NCBI RefSeq assembly: GCF_022201045.2
Contig: NC_068557.1
Span: 20,065,501 to 20,129,500, forward strand
Length of the DNA stretch: 64,000 nt
Reading direction: 5' to 3'
DNA from: Citrus sinensis
Taxonomy: Eukaryota; Streptophyta; Magnoliopsida; Sapindales; Rutaceae
In this document: positions 38,151-49,041 of the stretch, piece after piece
Position numbering within the stretch: the first letter of the stretch is position 1
Layout: each line of letters starts with the position of its first letter
The notes under the pieces: generated by a model
What the model saw: the letters and a program-made list of their open reading frames with translations, nothing else
Told to the model about the DNA's origin: nothing
The model's database searches: none
Made by a program: the position numbers and the translations under genes

Positions 38151-41100
38151 TTATGTGTATCTATTGGAAAATGGAATGAAAATCTGATTAAGATTGTGTG
38201 AATCTGCATATGCCACATCGCTGCAAACTGTAATCTTCGAACTTGAGCATATAATCTCAGCACTCTTAACGGTGAAACCGTGAATGATGGGCAAAGGGAA
38301 GCCTTGTCCGAGATGGGAATTTACATATGGCACAAAAACGGTTTGGATAACTGCCCACACCACCGGCTGCAGGAATCGAATAAGATGTGAACTTTTCATC
38401 AGTTAACTAGTAACTTGCCAATTTTTATCAATGTACTTATTTTGGTAAGTAAAGAAGCATGCCTGAATGAGATACAACCGCAGTTTACCAATTTTGCTCC
38501 AAGTCAATGACATCGTAAAGCCGTTCAATTTCACACTACCACCAAGGTTATTACGTAAGATTTTAACTGAACATGAGCCATGAATAACCTGTACCAAAGT
38601 AGCACAAGATTGTGATATTCAATATAAAAGCCTGAGGATTAATCAATTTTGATCACGTACACCACAAAGTTACATAAATTTGAACACTGCAGAATGTAAA
38701 TGCCACAGAAAATGGAAAAGGAAGACAATGCTCAAGCATGCGAATTGCACCTTCTCAGCTGACACCTTGAGTCCATTAAGCTATCAGCCCATCATTAATA
38801 TCCCATTGATATTGGTGATACAAGTTTCAAGAACTATGGACTAATGAAGACCAATTATGCAATAGGGGTGAAGTAAATGCAAAAATAGGCAAAACTGCAT
38901 AAAGAAACAAAGGAAGTAGAGTATATATACAAGTTTTGCTACATATCTATAAGCTTACCAATGAAATGCAAGCAACTGGTATCACTTCGCCTGATTCCAA
39001 AACATCAATGATCAAGTCTGCATGAACTGTGGCATCAATGTTATCCTCTGCAACCCTTATGACTGGAGGGGAAGATAAAGAGATATTCAAATTCATATCA
39101 TCATTTGGGTATTTTCTGTACAGTTGAGGAATGATAAACCTCCATCCCGCTGTGTTTAAAAGGGACTGATCTGGTACTTTATCCACAGTCCATTGCATAA
39201 ATTCTGCCTAACAAGGGAAAAACAACTTCCATTTAAACTTACAGACCTTTATCCACAGTCCATTGCATAAATTCTGCCTAACAAGGGAAAAACAACTTCC
39301 ATTTAAACTTACAGACCAGACAAATATAAGAATATGATAAAAAAAGCATATACTTTCAAGAATTTTTTTTTTTTTTTTGGTTTGGCAGTAGTAAGCAACC
39401 ATGATTCTAGATACTCAACACCAATGTTTCACCAAAATCTAACTCAAAATTACTCATGGATATGACAACGTTCATGATATGAAGATAGATCTAACTCATT
39501 GCAGAGTAAATCCTAGTTCAATCTGATGGAATAATTTGAAATGGTGGTCAATGCCCCCATTGGGTCCAATAACTTAGCTCAAGGCATCATTCTACACTAC
39601 CTAACATGAATACAAGGCAAAATTCCTGTGAAAAATCAGGTAGCCACTGCCAAAAACCTCATCACTTAAGAAACTTATAGAGCACAGTTCAGTCGGTATA
39701 GTTAATAAAAGTTAAATTTCCAAACTTACATCATAATATAAGGCTGATGCAGAGTTCAAGACGGTTTCATCTAGTGAAATTCCAAGCATTTTAGATTGAT
39801 CTGAGCAAAAGACAGGAGGTTGCAAATTACTGTTGTAGTAGTTAGGGATTGAAGCCTTCTTCCTTGCTGTAAATAACCCATTGATGTCAAACTCAATTGA
39901 AGAACTAGTCAATAAAGGATTATCCACAAAGGTAATATTCAAAGAAGCATGATCATCCACTGGAATTTCTTTTGGAAGAGATTGTAGCAATGAATCAAGC
40001 TTTGAAATCCCTTCTTTAAGTTTCTTGGTTATAGCATTTTCCACTGCAGACACTATTTGCTCTTCAAACGCATTGATCATTCTGAAAAACAAAGAAAAAA
40101 TGGTTAAAATCAAAGGAAAGAAATTATTGCTCCTATTATTCAATGAAAAGAAGAACAATTGGTGCATATAAGGCACTGCAGCGGCATCTGCAAGGATAAA
40201 CAAAATTCAATGGGGAAAGCAAAATCATTTGCCGTCAGAGCTGTTAGAAATAAAGTAAATGATAAAAGAACAAACTATGGAGTTCTTCTGGCATGGGGCA
40301 CAGCACAAAACATTCAACCCACAGAGCCATACAGTTTTAATAACCAGACAGGAAGAAAAGGGTCTCCAGATATAGCAAGATACAACTTCCAGTTTCAGCA
40401 AACAAAGTTGTAAAATTGCAGGATCCCCAAGATATGATATTTAAGAGATGATAGATGCATAACATTCCATAAGACAGCCAACTGAAAATACAGAGTGCAG
40501 ATAACAACTAAAACAAACAGCCTAAAACAATAAAAAATGACTTACCCTTGATAGAGCCAAGAAGCTCCTCCATCCAATTTTATAGAGATGTCTTTGACGT
40601 AGCAACCACAGTCAACAAGGGAAAGCTTCAGAGTTCCTTTTTGAGTCTCTAAGCCTAAAGTGAGCCCCACTTGCATGCCTTCAACCTTAACCAGAAGCAG
40701 CACTACATCAAATTTCCCTTTTTCTTTTGAAGACAAAAAGAATACAGAGGATAATCAAACAACAATGATAAAGCATCGCCTCTAAGACTAGCAACAACCT
40801 TAATAATCTAAAATTACACCACTATAAAAGCATATCTAAGGAAAACCTCTACAGCCACAAGCCAGTAAAATTGTAAAAACAGAAATTAATTCCAAAATTG
40901 TCTCAGTGCCCTGTATCACAATGGCAGCAAAAATCACCAACAGTACCAATTACAAATGAAACACAAAAATTATGTAGCCAAAAAAAAAAAAAAAAAAAAT
41001 CCTTTAATGATTGAAAATCAATCACATAGTATGCAAAGACAGACATTTTCAATACCCATTTTCTATGAAGTCCTTTCTCTAATTTCAATAAAACATGTAA

Positions 41101-41784
41101 AAGCCAAATCACTAGCTACACTTAAAGCACAAAACCTACAAACCGGACTCATAACTCGATATAACTCGATAAAACAGCATTCCGAGATGCAAATCTATAC
41201 ACCCCATTAGTAATTGCAGACTATTTTAGTAACATTTGTCTACCAACATCACCAGTTACACATAAAGTATAGCAAGAAACTTACTTTCAAAAAATAAATA
41301 AATAAATCTTATTTGCATAAAATGTTATAAGAACTCAACATTAAACAAAATAAACTACCTGAACAGAAGCGATTCCATGATCAGAAATCTCAATGGGCAA
41401 AAGCCAAGTGGTGTATTCATAAAACCAATTCGCACTCAAATTACACGTGGTCCCGTAGGCAACAAATACAACACCAGTGTCCCCCGGCTTAACGTAAGAG
41501 GACAAAACATCGATGTTATATATCGTGATGTTTGATAAGACCATGCGAACATTGCCCAAAATTGGGATTTTAACAGCCCTTTCAATCTTGGGTAGCGCTA
41601 ACGGGATTATTGAAGAGATTGCTTTCGTTATGAGCAAGTCCTTTACAAAGTCGAGGCCCGTTTGAGATATAATTATTGATGTGAAGGATTCTTGGTTTGA
41701 GGCGCCAACTTGGGCTTGTGAAGAGAAGAAAGATGACGTTATCAAGAGAAGAAGAAGCGGGAGAATTTTTGATAAAATTTTCAT
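38151..41784 (-). CDS. LBR1: BPI/LBP family lipid-binding protein (LBR-1 type)
   Basis: Minus-strand exons: 41784-41359, 40685-40546, 40081-39730, 39207-38959, 38588-38463, 38366-38151; 502 residues. The N-terminus (MKILSKILPLLLLLITSSFF) is a signal peptide. A BPI1-type domain follows (about 40-260; IERAVKIPILGNVRMVLSNI) and a BPI2-type domain (about 290-485; WRFIIPQLYRKYPNDDMNLN; FVPYVNSHLGQGFPLPI), the two-barrel layout of LPS-binding/BPI proteins. The best recalled match is Arabidopsis At1g04970 (LBR-1, 488 residues), which binds lipopolysaccharide and affects PR1 induction. It is predicted secreted or apoplastic. Two oddities: intron 5 has a GC donor (CAG|GCATGC at 38462-38461), and the exon 4 acceptor lies in a perfect 70-bp tandem duplication. 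The gene shares a 415-bp divergent promoter with the DUF1664 gene. Confidence 0.93.
39178..39317. repeat. Perfect 70-bp tandem duplication across a splice acceptor
   Basis: Positions 39178-39247 and 39248-39317 are identical. On the minus strand each copy holds a polypyrimidine stretch, the acceptor TTAG, and the first 30 bases of exon 4 of the BPI/LBP gene. The real exon 4 uses the downstream copy (start 39207). Use of the upstream acceptor (exon start 39277) would reach an in-frame TAA soon after the repeat boundary. Confidence 0.95.
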
Positions 41785-42199
41785 TTTTTTTGGAATTGAA
41801 ATTATCAGTTATTCCCCCCCGCTCTCGGTGTTAGGTTCACCGTTCACGGCAATGGCATTGGCGGGGCTTGAAGACGCGTGGAAGTGGTAGGCGGGTGGTA
41901 ACTGTCAAAAGAATAACAACGTTAACTCCATTTTAATCTTTCTTTTCCCGCGAAATGTCCAAAATGACCATTATATTTTCCATTTCATTTTTTAAAATCG
42001 AGAAATATATCAAACAAAATATGGCATCTTGCAAATTGCAATCTTGGCTTTAGCAATAATTGAAAAGGGGTATTCTAGAACTTTCATCTAATTTTTTTGG
42101 ACTCGTTTCACAGTTTCCTTTCCTTGCTTCAAGTGAACCCAACATTATTCTTGGGCCTGAAACGAGGAAACGACGACCGACGCCTCAACCTGCAAAACA
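41785..42199. promoter_or_regulatory. Bidirectional promoter between BPI/LBP and DUF1664 genes
   Basis: Only 415 bp separate the two divergent ATGs. The stretch must hold both leaders and core promoters. It contains no obvious TATA box centred for either gene, which would fit dispersed-start housekeeping promoters. Confidence 0.6.
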
Positions 42200-45100
42200 A
42201 TGGCGTTGCAGGCTGGAGTCTCAACTTCCAAAGTCATTGTGCTTCTCGGCGCAGGTCGCTCTCTGCAATCATTTTCAGTCCTCTTATAATCACAGACCGA
42301 TTAAAATCATTAAATTTGATATGATTTTAAAGTGTTAGTTTTACTAAATATGTGTAACGTTTTAAGTATGCTATCAGAATTTCTCAGAAGTCATTGGTAA
42401 AAATTCATTTTTTTCTTTTTTCTGTTTATTGGACGTAGTTATTGTCGTAAGTTTAATTTCATCTAGTAATTTATTGTTTATTTATTTTCTTTGCCTTTAA
42501 TCTTGGTCAATGATTTAGGTTTGACCGGTTCAATTGTTTTGAGGAGCGGAAGATTGTCTGAGATAATTGCACAGCTTCAAGAGTTGCTTAAGGGTGTGGA
42601 TGAAGTTCAGATTTCGCCATTTAAGTACGATAGCGCACTTCTTGCTGCTCAGGTACTGCCAATTGTTTGCTTCATTGAGGGTGTTTGAAAGAAAAAGTGT
42701 AAGAAAATTGCTTGTCTTTTCTCAATATTTTAAGGGATGTGAGTGCTACTTGGATGATTTAGTATTAAGGTATCTAAGGTGGCCTGGCAATTGACATCTT
42801 GAACTTCTATCTAGGTTATTACTTATTGAGAATACGCTAATTTTGTGTTTAAGACCAAAAATGTTGAAAATTTAAGTTCTGTAATTTGTCACTTCATCTA
42901 GGCCTATTACTGTGAGTTACCTCTGATTATTTGGCAGCTTTAACTTTTTGTATTGATGATCCTTCTTTTAAAGGGAGTGGCTGTGATACAAGTTATAACT
43001 ATACCTGACATGTTAGAATTGTAGCTGGAATTGTTAGATTAGCGACCTAAAAGTTTTGGAGTTGTAACCTCTATCATCAAGACAACCCTTGTATAGTATC
43101 CTAACCATATTTAAACTGTAGCAACCTGTTAATGTTGGAATAGGTAATTTTCAAAACAATGGTAAATTGTTTTCTTTAGCTGGGTCCTTTCTGTTTTTAC
43201 TTCTTCTATACAATGAAGGTCACTCTGATTGTTGGAAATTATCTTCGTTATTCATCCTCATGAGGGATGTACTTATTATTTATGTACTTCTTTCTGCCTT
43301 TACCTTCAGATTCAACAATTGTCACAAGAGATCAAAGAGTTAACATTATCCAATCCTGTAACCATCTTCAATGGGAATCCATCTTCTAGCGGTATGTGCA
43401 TCAGTCTCTATTGAACCCAAAAGAAAAAAACGCATATGAGTATATAACCCAGTATTAATAAGCTGCTAAGATCTTATGCATTTCTTCTGCACATATAGGG
43501 GGTTATTCTTCTTATTTAGCTCCAGCTGCTGCCATTGGAGCAATGGGATATTGTTACATGTGGTGGAAGGTGAGTCTTTTTTACAACTTCTAACTCAAAG
43601 CCTGAGCATTTGCCAGCACAATGGCTTCTGGTGTTGTGTTATTTAAGCTTGTTGTTTTTGCTGATTACATCATATTTTTTTTGCTCTTATCTTATTCACA
43701 GGGATGGTCATTGTCAGATGTAATGTTTGTCACAAAGCATAACATGGCAAATGCTGTTGCATCTGTGTCAAAGCAGTTAGAGCATGTATCTGAAACACTG
43801 GCTGTAAGTAGATTTAGGTTGCCTTCTACTTGATTACTTGTTTACCATATGGCAATTCTCTAACTTATACAGACTACTTCTGCAGTCAACAAAGAGACAA
43901 CTATCAAAGAGGCTGCAAAACTTGGACTGGAAGCTGCAGGAGCAGATAGAAACGTCTAAGCTCATTGCAAATGATGTACATCATCTTTTTGAGCTATCTG
44001 CATCTTTTGAAGTAACTAAGACGTAGGAGCTGCTGTCTATTCAAGTCAGCTAATCTTGTTAACAACATAGGATCAAACAGTGTCGCTTTCTCTTAGCTGT
44101 CGAAATAAATTTTGAAAATCCTTACCCACATGCTAAAAGAGATACCATAAGATTTAAAAGGTGAAATAAATCAATCCAGATGCGAACCTGTTCCTTGTCA
44201 TTTACTGCTCCTCACTTTTGTAGATCCTGACAGTTGATGATGATTAGAAGACCAAATTTTGTACATCCTGACAGTTGATTATGCTTAGAAGATCAATTAG
44301 AGAATGGCGGCATTGTATCTTCAACAATGAAGAACATTAAGTGTTTGTAACATTAATTAAGAGAGTTTTGTGTCCATATGGATATTTAATTCCTTTTAAG
44401 ATTACACCGTGTAATTCTTTTCTATTTTGGGTATGAAATTTGGTACTTTATTCATTAAAATAGAATACTATACACGATCTGGACTTTGGATCCTAATCAA
44501 GTGAAAAAAGAGGGGATAATGTAGAGGCTGCATCTTGCATCTAGCTACACAAAGGAACTTTGCTTATGCTGCTCGTTTTCATTGTTTACTTGCATACGGG
44601 TAGATGTGATGAATTCAAACCTTTCTCAAATTGGGTTTGACATTGAAATGATTCGTCAAATGGTAGCTGGCTTGGTGAGTTTCAATTCTCTGTCTAAATA
44701 ACTCTAATTTATAACTAGCATGCAAATTTGGTAAGCTCACAACATTACTTGCTGATGCATTGTCTTTCAATGATTTCAACAGGAAGGAAAGCTTGAGCTT
44801 CTTGAGGGCAAACAGGTTATATTTGAATTGTGCAACTGAAAGGAGTACCTTCTGCTTTAATTCTGCTTTAAGTAATTACTCAAAAAACAATTTTTAATGT
44901 TTGATATTTACTCTTTTCCTTGAACATCATGCAGGATATGGCTAACTCAGGTCTCATGTATTTATGTCAAGTCGCTGGAGATGTTAAGAATGCTTTAACT
45001 CAACCTTTCCAGGTTAGATGGTCCCTTTGTCTCTTTCTGCCTTGTTCCTAAATTAGCGTAGTAAATGAGTACAAGGAGATTGCCCTAACAAATTCAGGTT

Positions 45101-45580
45101 ACGTGCCCGCCCTTCTTCAAATGCATAACCCTTATTTTACTTAATCCTCCCTGCTCCGGAGGATGGGCAATTGGGCATATAGGTGGTCAATTGGTCATGT
45201 ATTCATTATTCCTTATTCTCTATTGACCTACTGATTAAATCACTATTTTTTGTACTTAAGCAGGAGGTGAGTGCTCAGCTACCATATCATCCATCAGTGA
45301 GGTATGAGGATAACTCATTGAAGGTATGTTAGGTACTAGATATCATTTATTTTGCTTGTATCTTTTTAGATTCTTTCAGTGACATGGTCTAATAATAATA
45401 ATCTTCCAGGGTCTCCAATTCCTGACGGAAGCTAATGAGTCTCCGGTGATTGAGAAATCAATAAGCACGAAGAAAATTGATCATGCCAACTACCTTAGTG
45501 AGCAAATCCCTGCCATCAAGACCAAGCTACACAGGTCATATCCAATTGGAATTTCTGTGATAGACCTTGTAAAGTCTTGA
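42200..45580 (+). CDS. DUF1664 family membrane-anchored coiled-coil protein
   Basis: Exons: 42200-42254, 42519-42652, 43310-43391, 43499-43569, 43702-43803, 43886 to about 43975, about 44604-44674, 44783-44815, 44935-45012, 45264-45323, 45410-45580. The product is MALQAGVSTSKVIVLLGAGL..., with one hydrophobic segment at the N-terminus (VIVLLGAGLTGSIVL) and one after APAAAIGAMGYCYMWWKG (about residue 105), followed by a long heptad-like helical region (KHNMANAVASVSKQLEHVSE; LQNLDWKLQEQIETSKLIAN). This matches plant DUF1664 proteins (recalled At1g04960); their function is not established. The splice between exons 6 and 7 is not resolved: the expected in-frame join, AAT GAT GTG ATG, has no GT-AG solution. 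The last exon has a cryptic donor (CACAG|GTCATA near 45,533), so the C-terminus may differ. Confidence 0.85.
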
Positions 45581-45953
45581 CATGTGATTATTTTTGGTTC
45601 CTTGCATTTATAATCAATTTTTTACTCATCACAGCAAGAACATTCATGCTTTGCAGAATTCATTTATTTGATTCACAGCAATAAAAAATAGCTGTGACAT
45701 GTGATTTATGTACCCTCGTCTGTCCAAAAGAATGTAGAACACAAGTCTTTGCAGTCTGTAATTACAATTTTTGAGTATTATACAAAAATGAAATAAGACA
45801 GTGTTCTCAATTGTGTCAATGACAATGCGCAGTCGTAATCTATGGGAAGCGTTCTAGAATAGCACTTTGTTCAATTGTTTCTTTTCAGTTATTAAGACGT
45901 AAAAAACGCAACTTACAAAACTAGTTAATTATGCAAAGTATATTCTTATAAAA

Positions 45954-46224
45954 AAAAAAAACCACTTGGCCTTTGGGCGAGTGGCTAGAACCTTACTCTC
46001 ATAACTGTAAAGGTAGTGGTTCGAGTCCTTGCAACGCATGTATGGACTTATTTTTTAAAGGCAGTTAGCATCCTCAAATATTAAAAAGGGTAAAATTAGA
46101 GCAATACTATATAAAAATTAATGTAAATTAGTCTCAGTAATTGTCTGATTATAAATATCAATTATAATTTCATACAATATAAATTGTAATCTAAGTATTA
46201 ATCTCATATAATTCAAAAAAAAAA
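45954..46224 (+). mobile_element. tRNA-derived SINE with poly(A) tail and target duplication
   Basis: The head resembles elongator tRNA-Met: an A-box region GGGCGAGTGGCTAG (about 45975-45988), a CTCATAA anticodon-loop-like stretch (45998-46004) and a perfect B-box GGTTCGAGTCC (46018-46028). The unrelated body ends in an A-run at about 46,215-46,224. TATTCTTATAAAAA flanks both sides (45941-45954 and 46225-46238; the first copy grades into an A-run), a typical target-site duplication. The acceptor stem does not pair, so this is not a tRNA gene. Confidence 0.85.
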
Positions 46225-46238
46225 TATTCTTATAAAAA

Positions 46239-46900
46239 CATAAAAGTAAAAATGAACTATGCATTGACATTATTAATTTTTGGGCTTTGTGACTATGTCA
46301 ACATTTTCAGTAGGCCTTTTGGCACTTCTCAAAATCCCTCTTAAAATCTCTTTTTAATTGAATTTATTTGAATAACCTAATACATTTTTTATTTTGAATG
46401 AAAATTCAATTAAGTACTTAGATAAATTATTTTGACGAATTTTTTTATGCCTAAGCTATTTTATAATTTATATTTATATTTTAAATTTTAATAAAAAAAT
46501 ATTTTTTTAGAAAATTATAAGAGTTTAGAGTTATAAAGATAGAAATTATATAAACAAAAGAAAAAAAAATCAGATAAATTATTTATACAATTTATACAAT
46601 TTTAAAAGGAAATTTTGGGTAAATTTTTATATGAAAATAGTTGATTTTATATATGGATTAGTATTTTGTCAATGATACTGAGGATCGGAAATGAAATTAG
46701 AAAGGTTGTTATAAGGATTTTAAAGGGTTGTTAAAAACACTAACTTTTTTTCTTAGCTAAACTAGTTGAGCGGCCCCAATAACCTTGGCACTGTGTAATT
46801 CTGGACACCCCTTTTGATGTGACTGTATTCATAAATAAAACGGGGTATATTTAGTAAATCTGGGTCAGTTAGGCCACAATAGCCGACAGCTTGACCTGAT
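46239..46900. other. Intergenic DNA with a possible MITE
   Basis: Near 46,318-46,350 (GCACTTCTCAAAATCCCTC) and 46,705-46,745 (GGATTTTAAAGGGTTGTTAA) there are imperfectly inverted sequences about 400 bp apart, perhaps an old MITE; no target duplication was found. The eIF1A promoter must lie toward the right end. Confidence 0.4.
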
Positions 46901-47560
46901 CTTTTCGGTACAAAAACGCTAGGGTTCGTAATTATAACTTCTCAGAAACAGATTGATTTCAATCTTGCTGCTTTTTAACTCTCCGACTCCACCTCTCCCC
47001 CAAAGGTATGCTCGTTCCTCCTCTTTTCAATTTAATTTCCTTTTTTCTTCCTGATTAGTATTCGAAATCGACTAAGTTCGTTTACGGGGTAAATTTGTTG
47101 TTTTTTTTTTAATCAGTTTGTTTTAGGATCATTATCTGTATCGCTTTGTTCTACGATCCGTTTAGGTTTAACTGTTCTTTTTAACTAGAGCTGAAAATCC
47201 TTGTTTTCCAATTTTATTAAATTGATCAGTTGCGATTGAGCTGCCTAATCAGTTATTAGAATTACGTTTTGTTAATTTTCTGATTAATCATGCTTTCCAA
47301 TTTAATCATTAATCTTATTTAACTTGAAGATCGAAAAAGTATATCTTGTTTGTTTGCTATTTCTGATGAAACCCTAGTCATTGAGCAAAGTTTGCATCTG
47401 GGTTGTATGTGGTACTCTTCAGAATTAATCCAAAATTTAATTTAAACTATAGCGGTGCTGCTTTGTAAATTTTGAATGTATAGGCTGCGTTAGATTTCTT
47501 TTTTCTTTTTATTTAAATCTTAAATAACCAATATTTATATTGGTAGTAGAATTAGAAACC

Positions 47561-47998
47561 ATGCCGAAGAATAAGGGAAAGGGAGGAAAGAACAGGAAGA
47601 GGGGAAAGAATGAAGCTGACGACGAGAAGCGTGAGCTTGTCTTCAAGGAAGACGGACAGGAATATGCCCAAGTCCTTCGTATGCTCGGCAATGGTCGGTG
47701 TGAAGCTATGTGCATCGATGGAACCAAGCGTCTTTGCCACATCCGTGGGAAGATGCACAAAAAGGTTTGGATTGCAGCTGGTGATATAATACTTGTTGGC
47801 CTACGTGATTATCAGGATGACAAGGCTGATGTCATCCTCAAGTATATGCCCGACGAGGCAAGGCTTCTGAAGGCTTATGGTGAACTTCCAGAGAGTACCC
47901 GTCTCAATGAGGGCATTGCTGGTGGTCTTGATGAAGAGGATGATGGCGCTGATAATGATTACATCGAGTTTGAAGACGAAGATATTGATAAGATCTAG
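47561..47998 (+). CDS. EIF1A: Translation initiation factor eIF1A
   Basis: An intronless coding region of 145 residues, the usual plant length. The basic N-terminal tail ([20 protein letters not shown]) is followed by the OB fold (about 25-110; [20 protein letters not shown], then [20 protein letters not shown]) and an acidic C-terminal tail ending [10 protein letters not shown]. eIF1A binds the 40S A site and, with eIF1, governs scanning and start-codon choice. The start at 47561 fits the family; the open frame extends seven codons upstream only from a TTG. A 5'UTR intron is likely: a CT-rich leader exon ends at CAAAG|GTATGC (donor 47006) and an acceptor lies within about 90 bases upstream of the ATG (not resolved). 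Recalled Arabidopsis copies are At2g04520 and At5g35680. Confidence 0.97.
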   Translation: MPKNKGKGGKNRKRGKNEADDEKRELVFKEDGQEYAQVLRMLGNGRCEAMCIDGTKRLCHIRGKMHKKVWIAAGDIILVGLRDYQDDKADVILKYMPDEARLLKAYGELPESTRLNEGIAGGLDEEDDGADNDYIEFEDEDIDKI

Positions 47999-49041
47999 GC
48001 TCCGAGAATCGACTCTGTCTGGGGTTTATGTTCAATATTTAGCAAAAATGGAGTATGCCAATGTATTGGTTACTTAAAAGCTGAAAATATGTGTTTGCAG
48101 CTTATATATTTGGAATTTTTAATGGTGAGCCTGTCATATTTTGTGTAACGCCTATTACTTGCTTATTAATTTTGTTTAGTTCTGCACTTTTTTTGAAGTG
48201 GTATTTCTAGAATGGAATCTTATACTGGTATGGTGCAGATCTTTAATGTCAATAATAATTTGTTGTGGCAATTAGGAAGACGGTAAAGTGCCGGAATCTT
48301 TTTATCGTAGTTTGTGTTAAAACTTGTGTATTGATTTGCCGATTGCTATGAATTTTCCTATCCACGCAGAATTGCATCATAAAAGGTATTGATGCTTGGC
48401 ATTGTATATGCTTGGTATTTTGTTTGACGGTACGTGTTATGTTAATTTAATCAGGATGTCATTTTTTCATAGTGACTGTAATGCTGTTGTGTTTTGTGGC
48501 TATGCTCTGTGATTACAGCATTCTTAGTTTTATCAGAGTTTTAAGTTTCCACTTTTCATCCCATTCAAGGTTTCTTGAACATAGGTTCCTCTTCTTCACC
48601 TGACTGGATTTCTTTTCTTACTTTTGTAGTATGTGTTTCTGGAGCAAGATTCTTGCTTTGTTTGATGGCTGGGATGTGGCTAACAAGTTAATTATTAAGA
48701 TAAACATAGCATAGAAAAGGCAATTTGATATGCCTAGAAGCCATGCAACGATGATTTACATTAAAAGTACTAGCATGAAGCCGACATTATCTTTATAGAT
48801 GAAAAGGGGATATGGATCTGTTGCTGCTCCGGCGATCATGTGATTCTTAACCAGTTGTATCGCTGCACTTTATTTCTTTCTTGTTCCCTATTTGCTTTTG
48901 CATCTTCTTATCAATTTCACTCTCCTTTGAGCTATTTTTCCTGCTTACCTGTAGCAAATTGAAGGTTCTCAAGTCCCAAATTTGCATTAACCATATTCAT
49001 TGCTAAATTTTAGTAAAATATTCTCTCTTTAGACAGGTATT
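47999..49041. other. Convergent 3' region between eIF1A and IQD genes
   Basis: This contains the eIF1A 3'UTR and spacer. No reading frame, RNA gene or clear repeat is recognised. Confidence 0.5.

Noticed and set aside
45967-46040. Functional tRNA-Met gene
   Set aside because: The B-box and anticodon-like loop are present but acceptor and D stems do not pair; an A-tail and flanking target duplication show a SINE.
47509-47760. Minus-strand open frames opposite eIF1A
   Set aside because: They are antisense to a strongly conserved coding exon.
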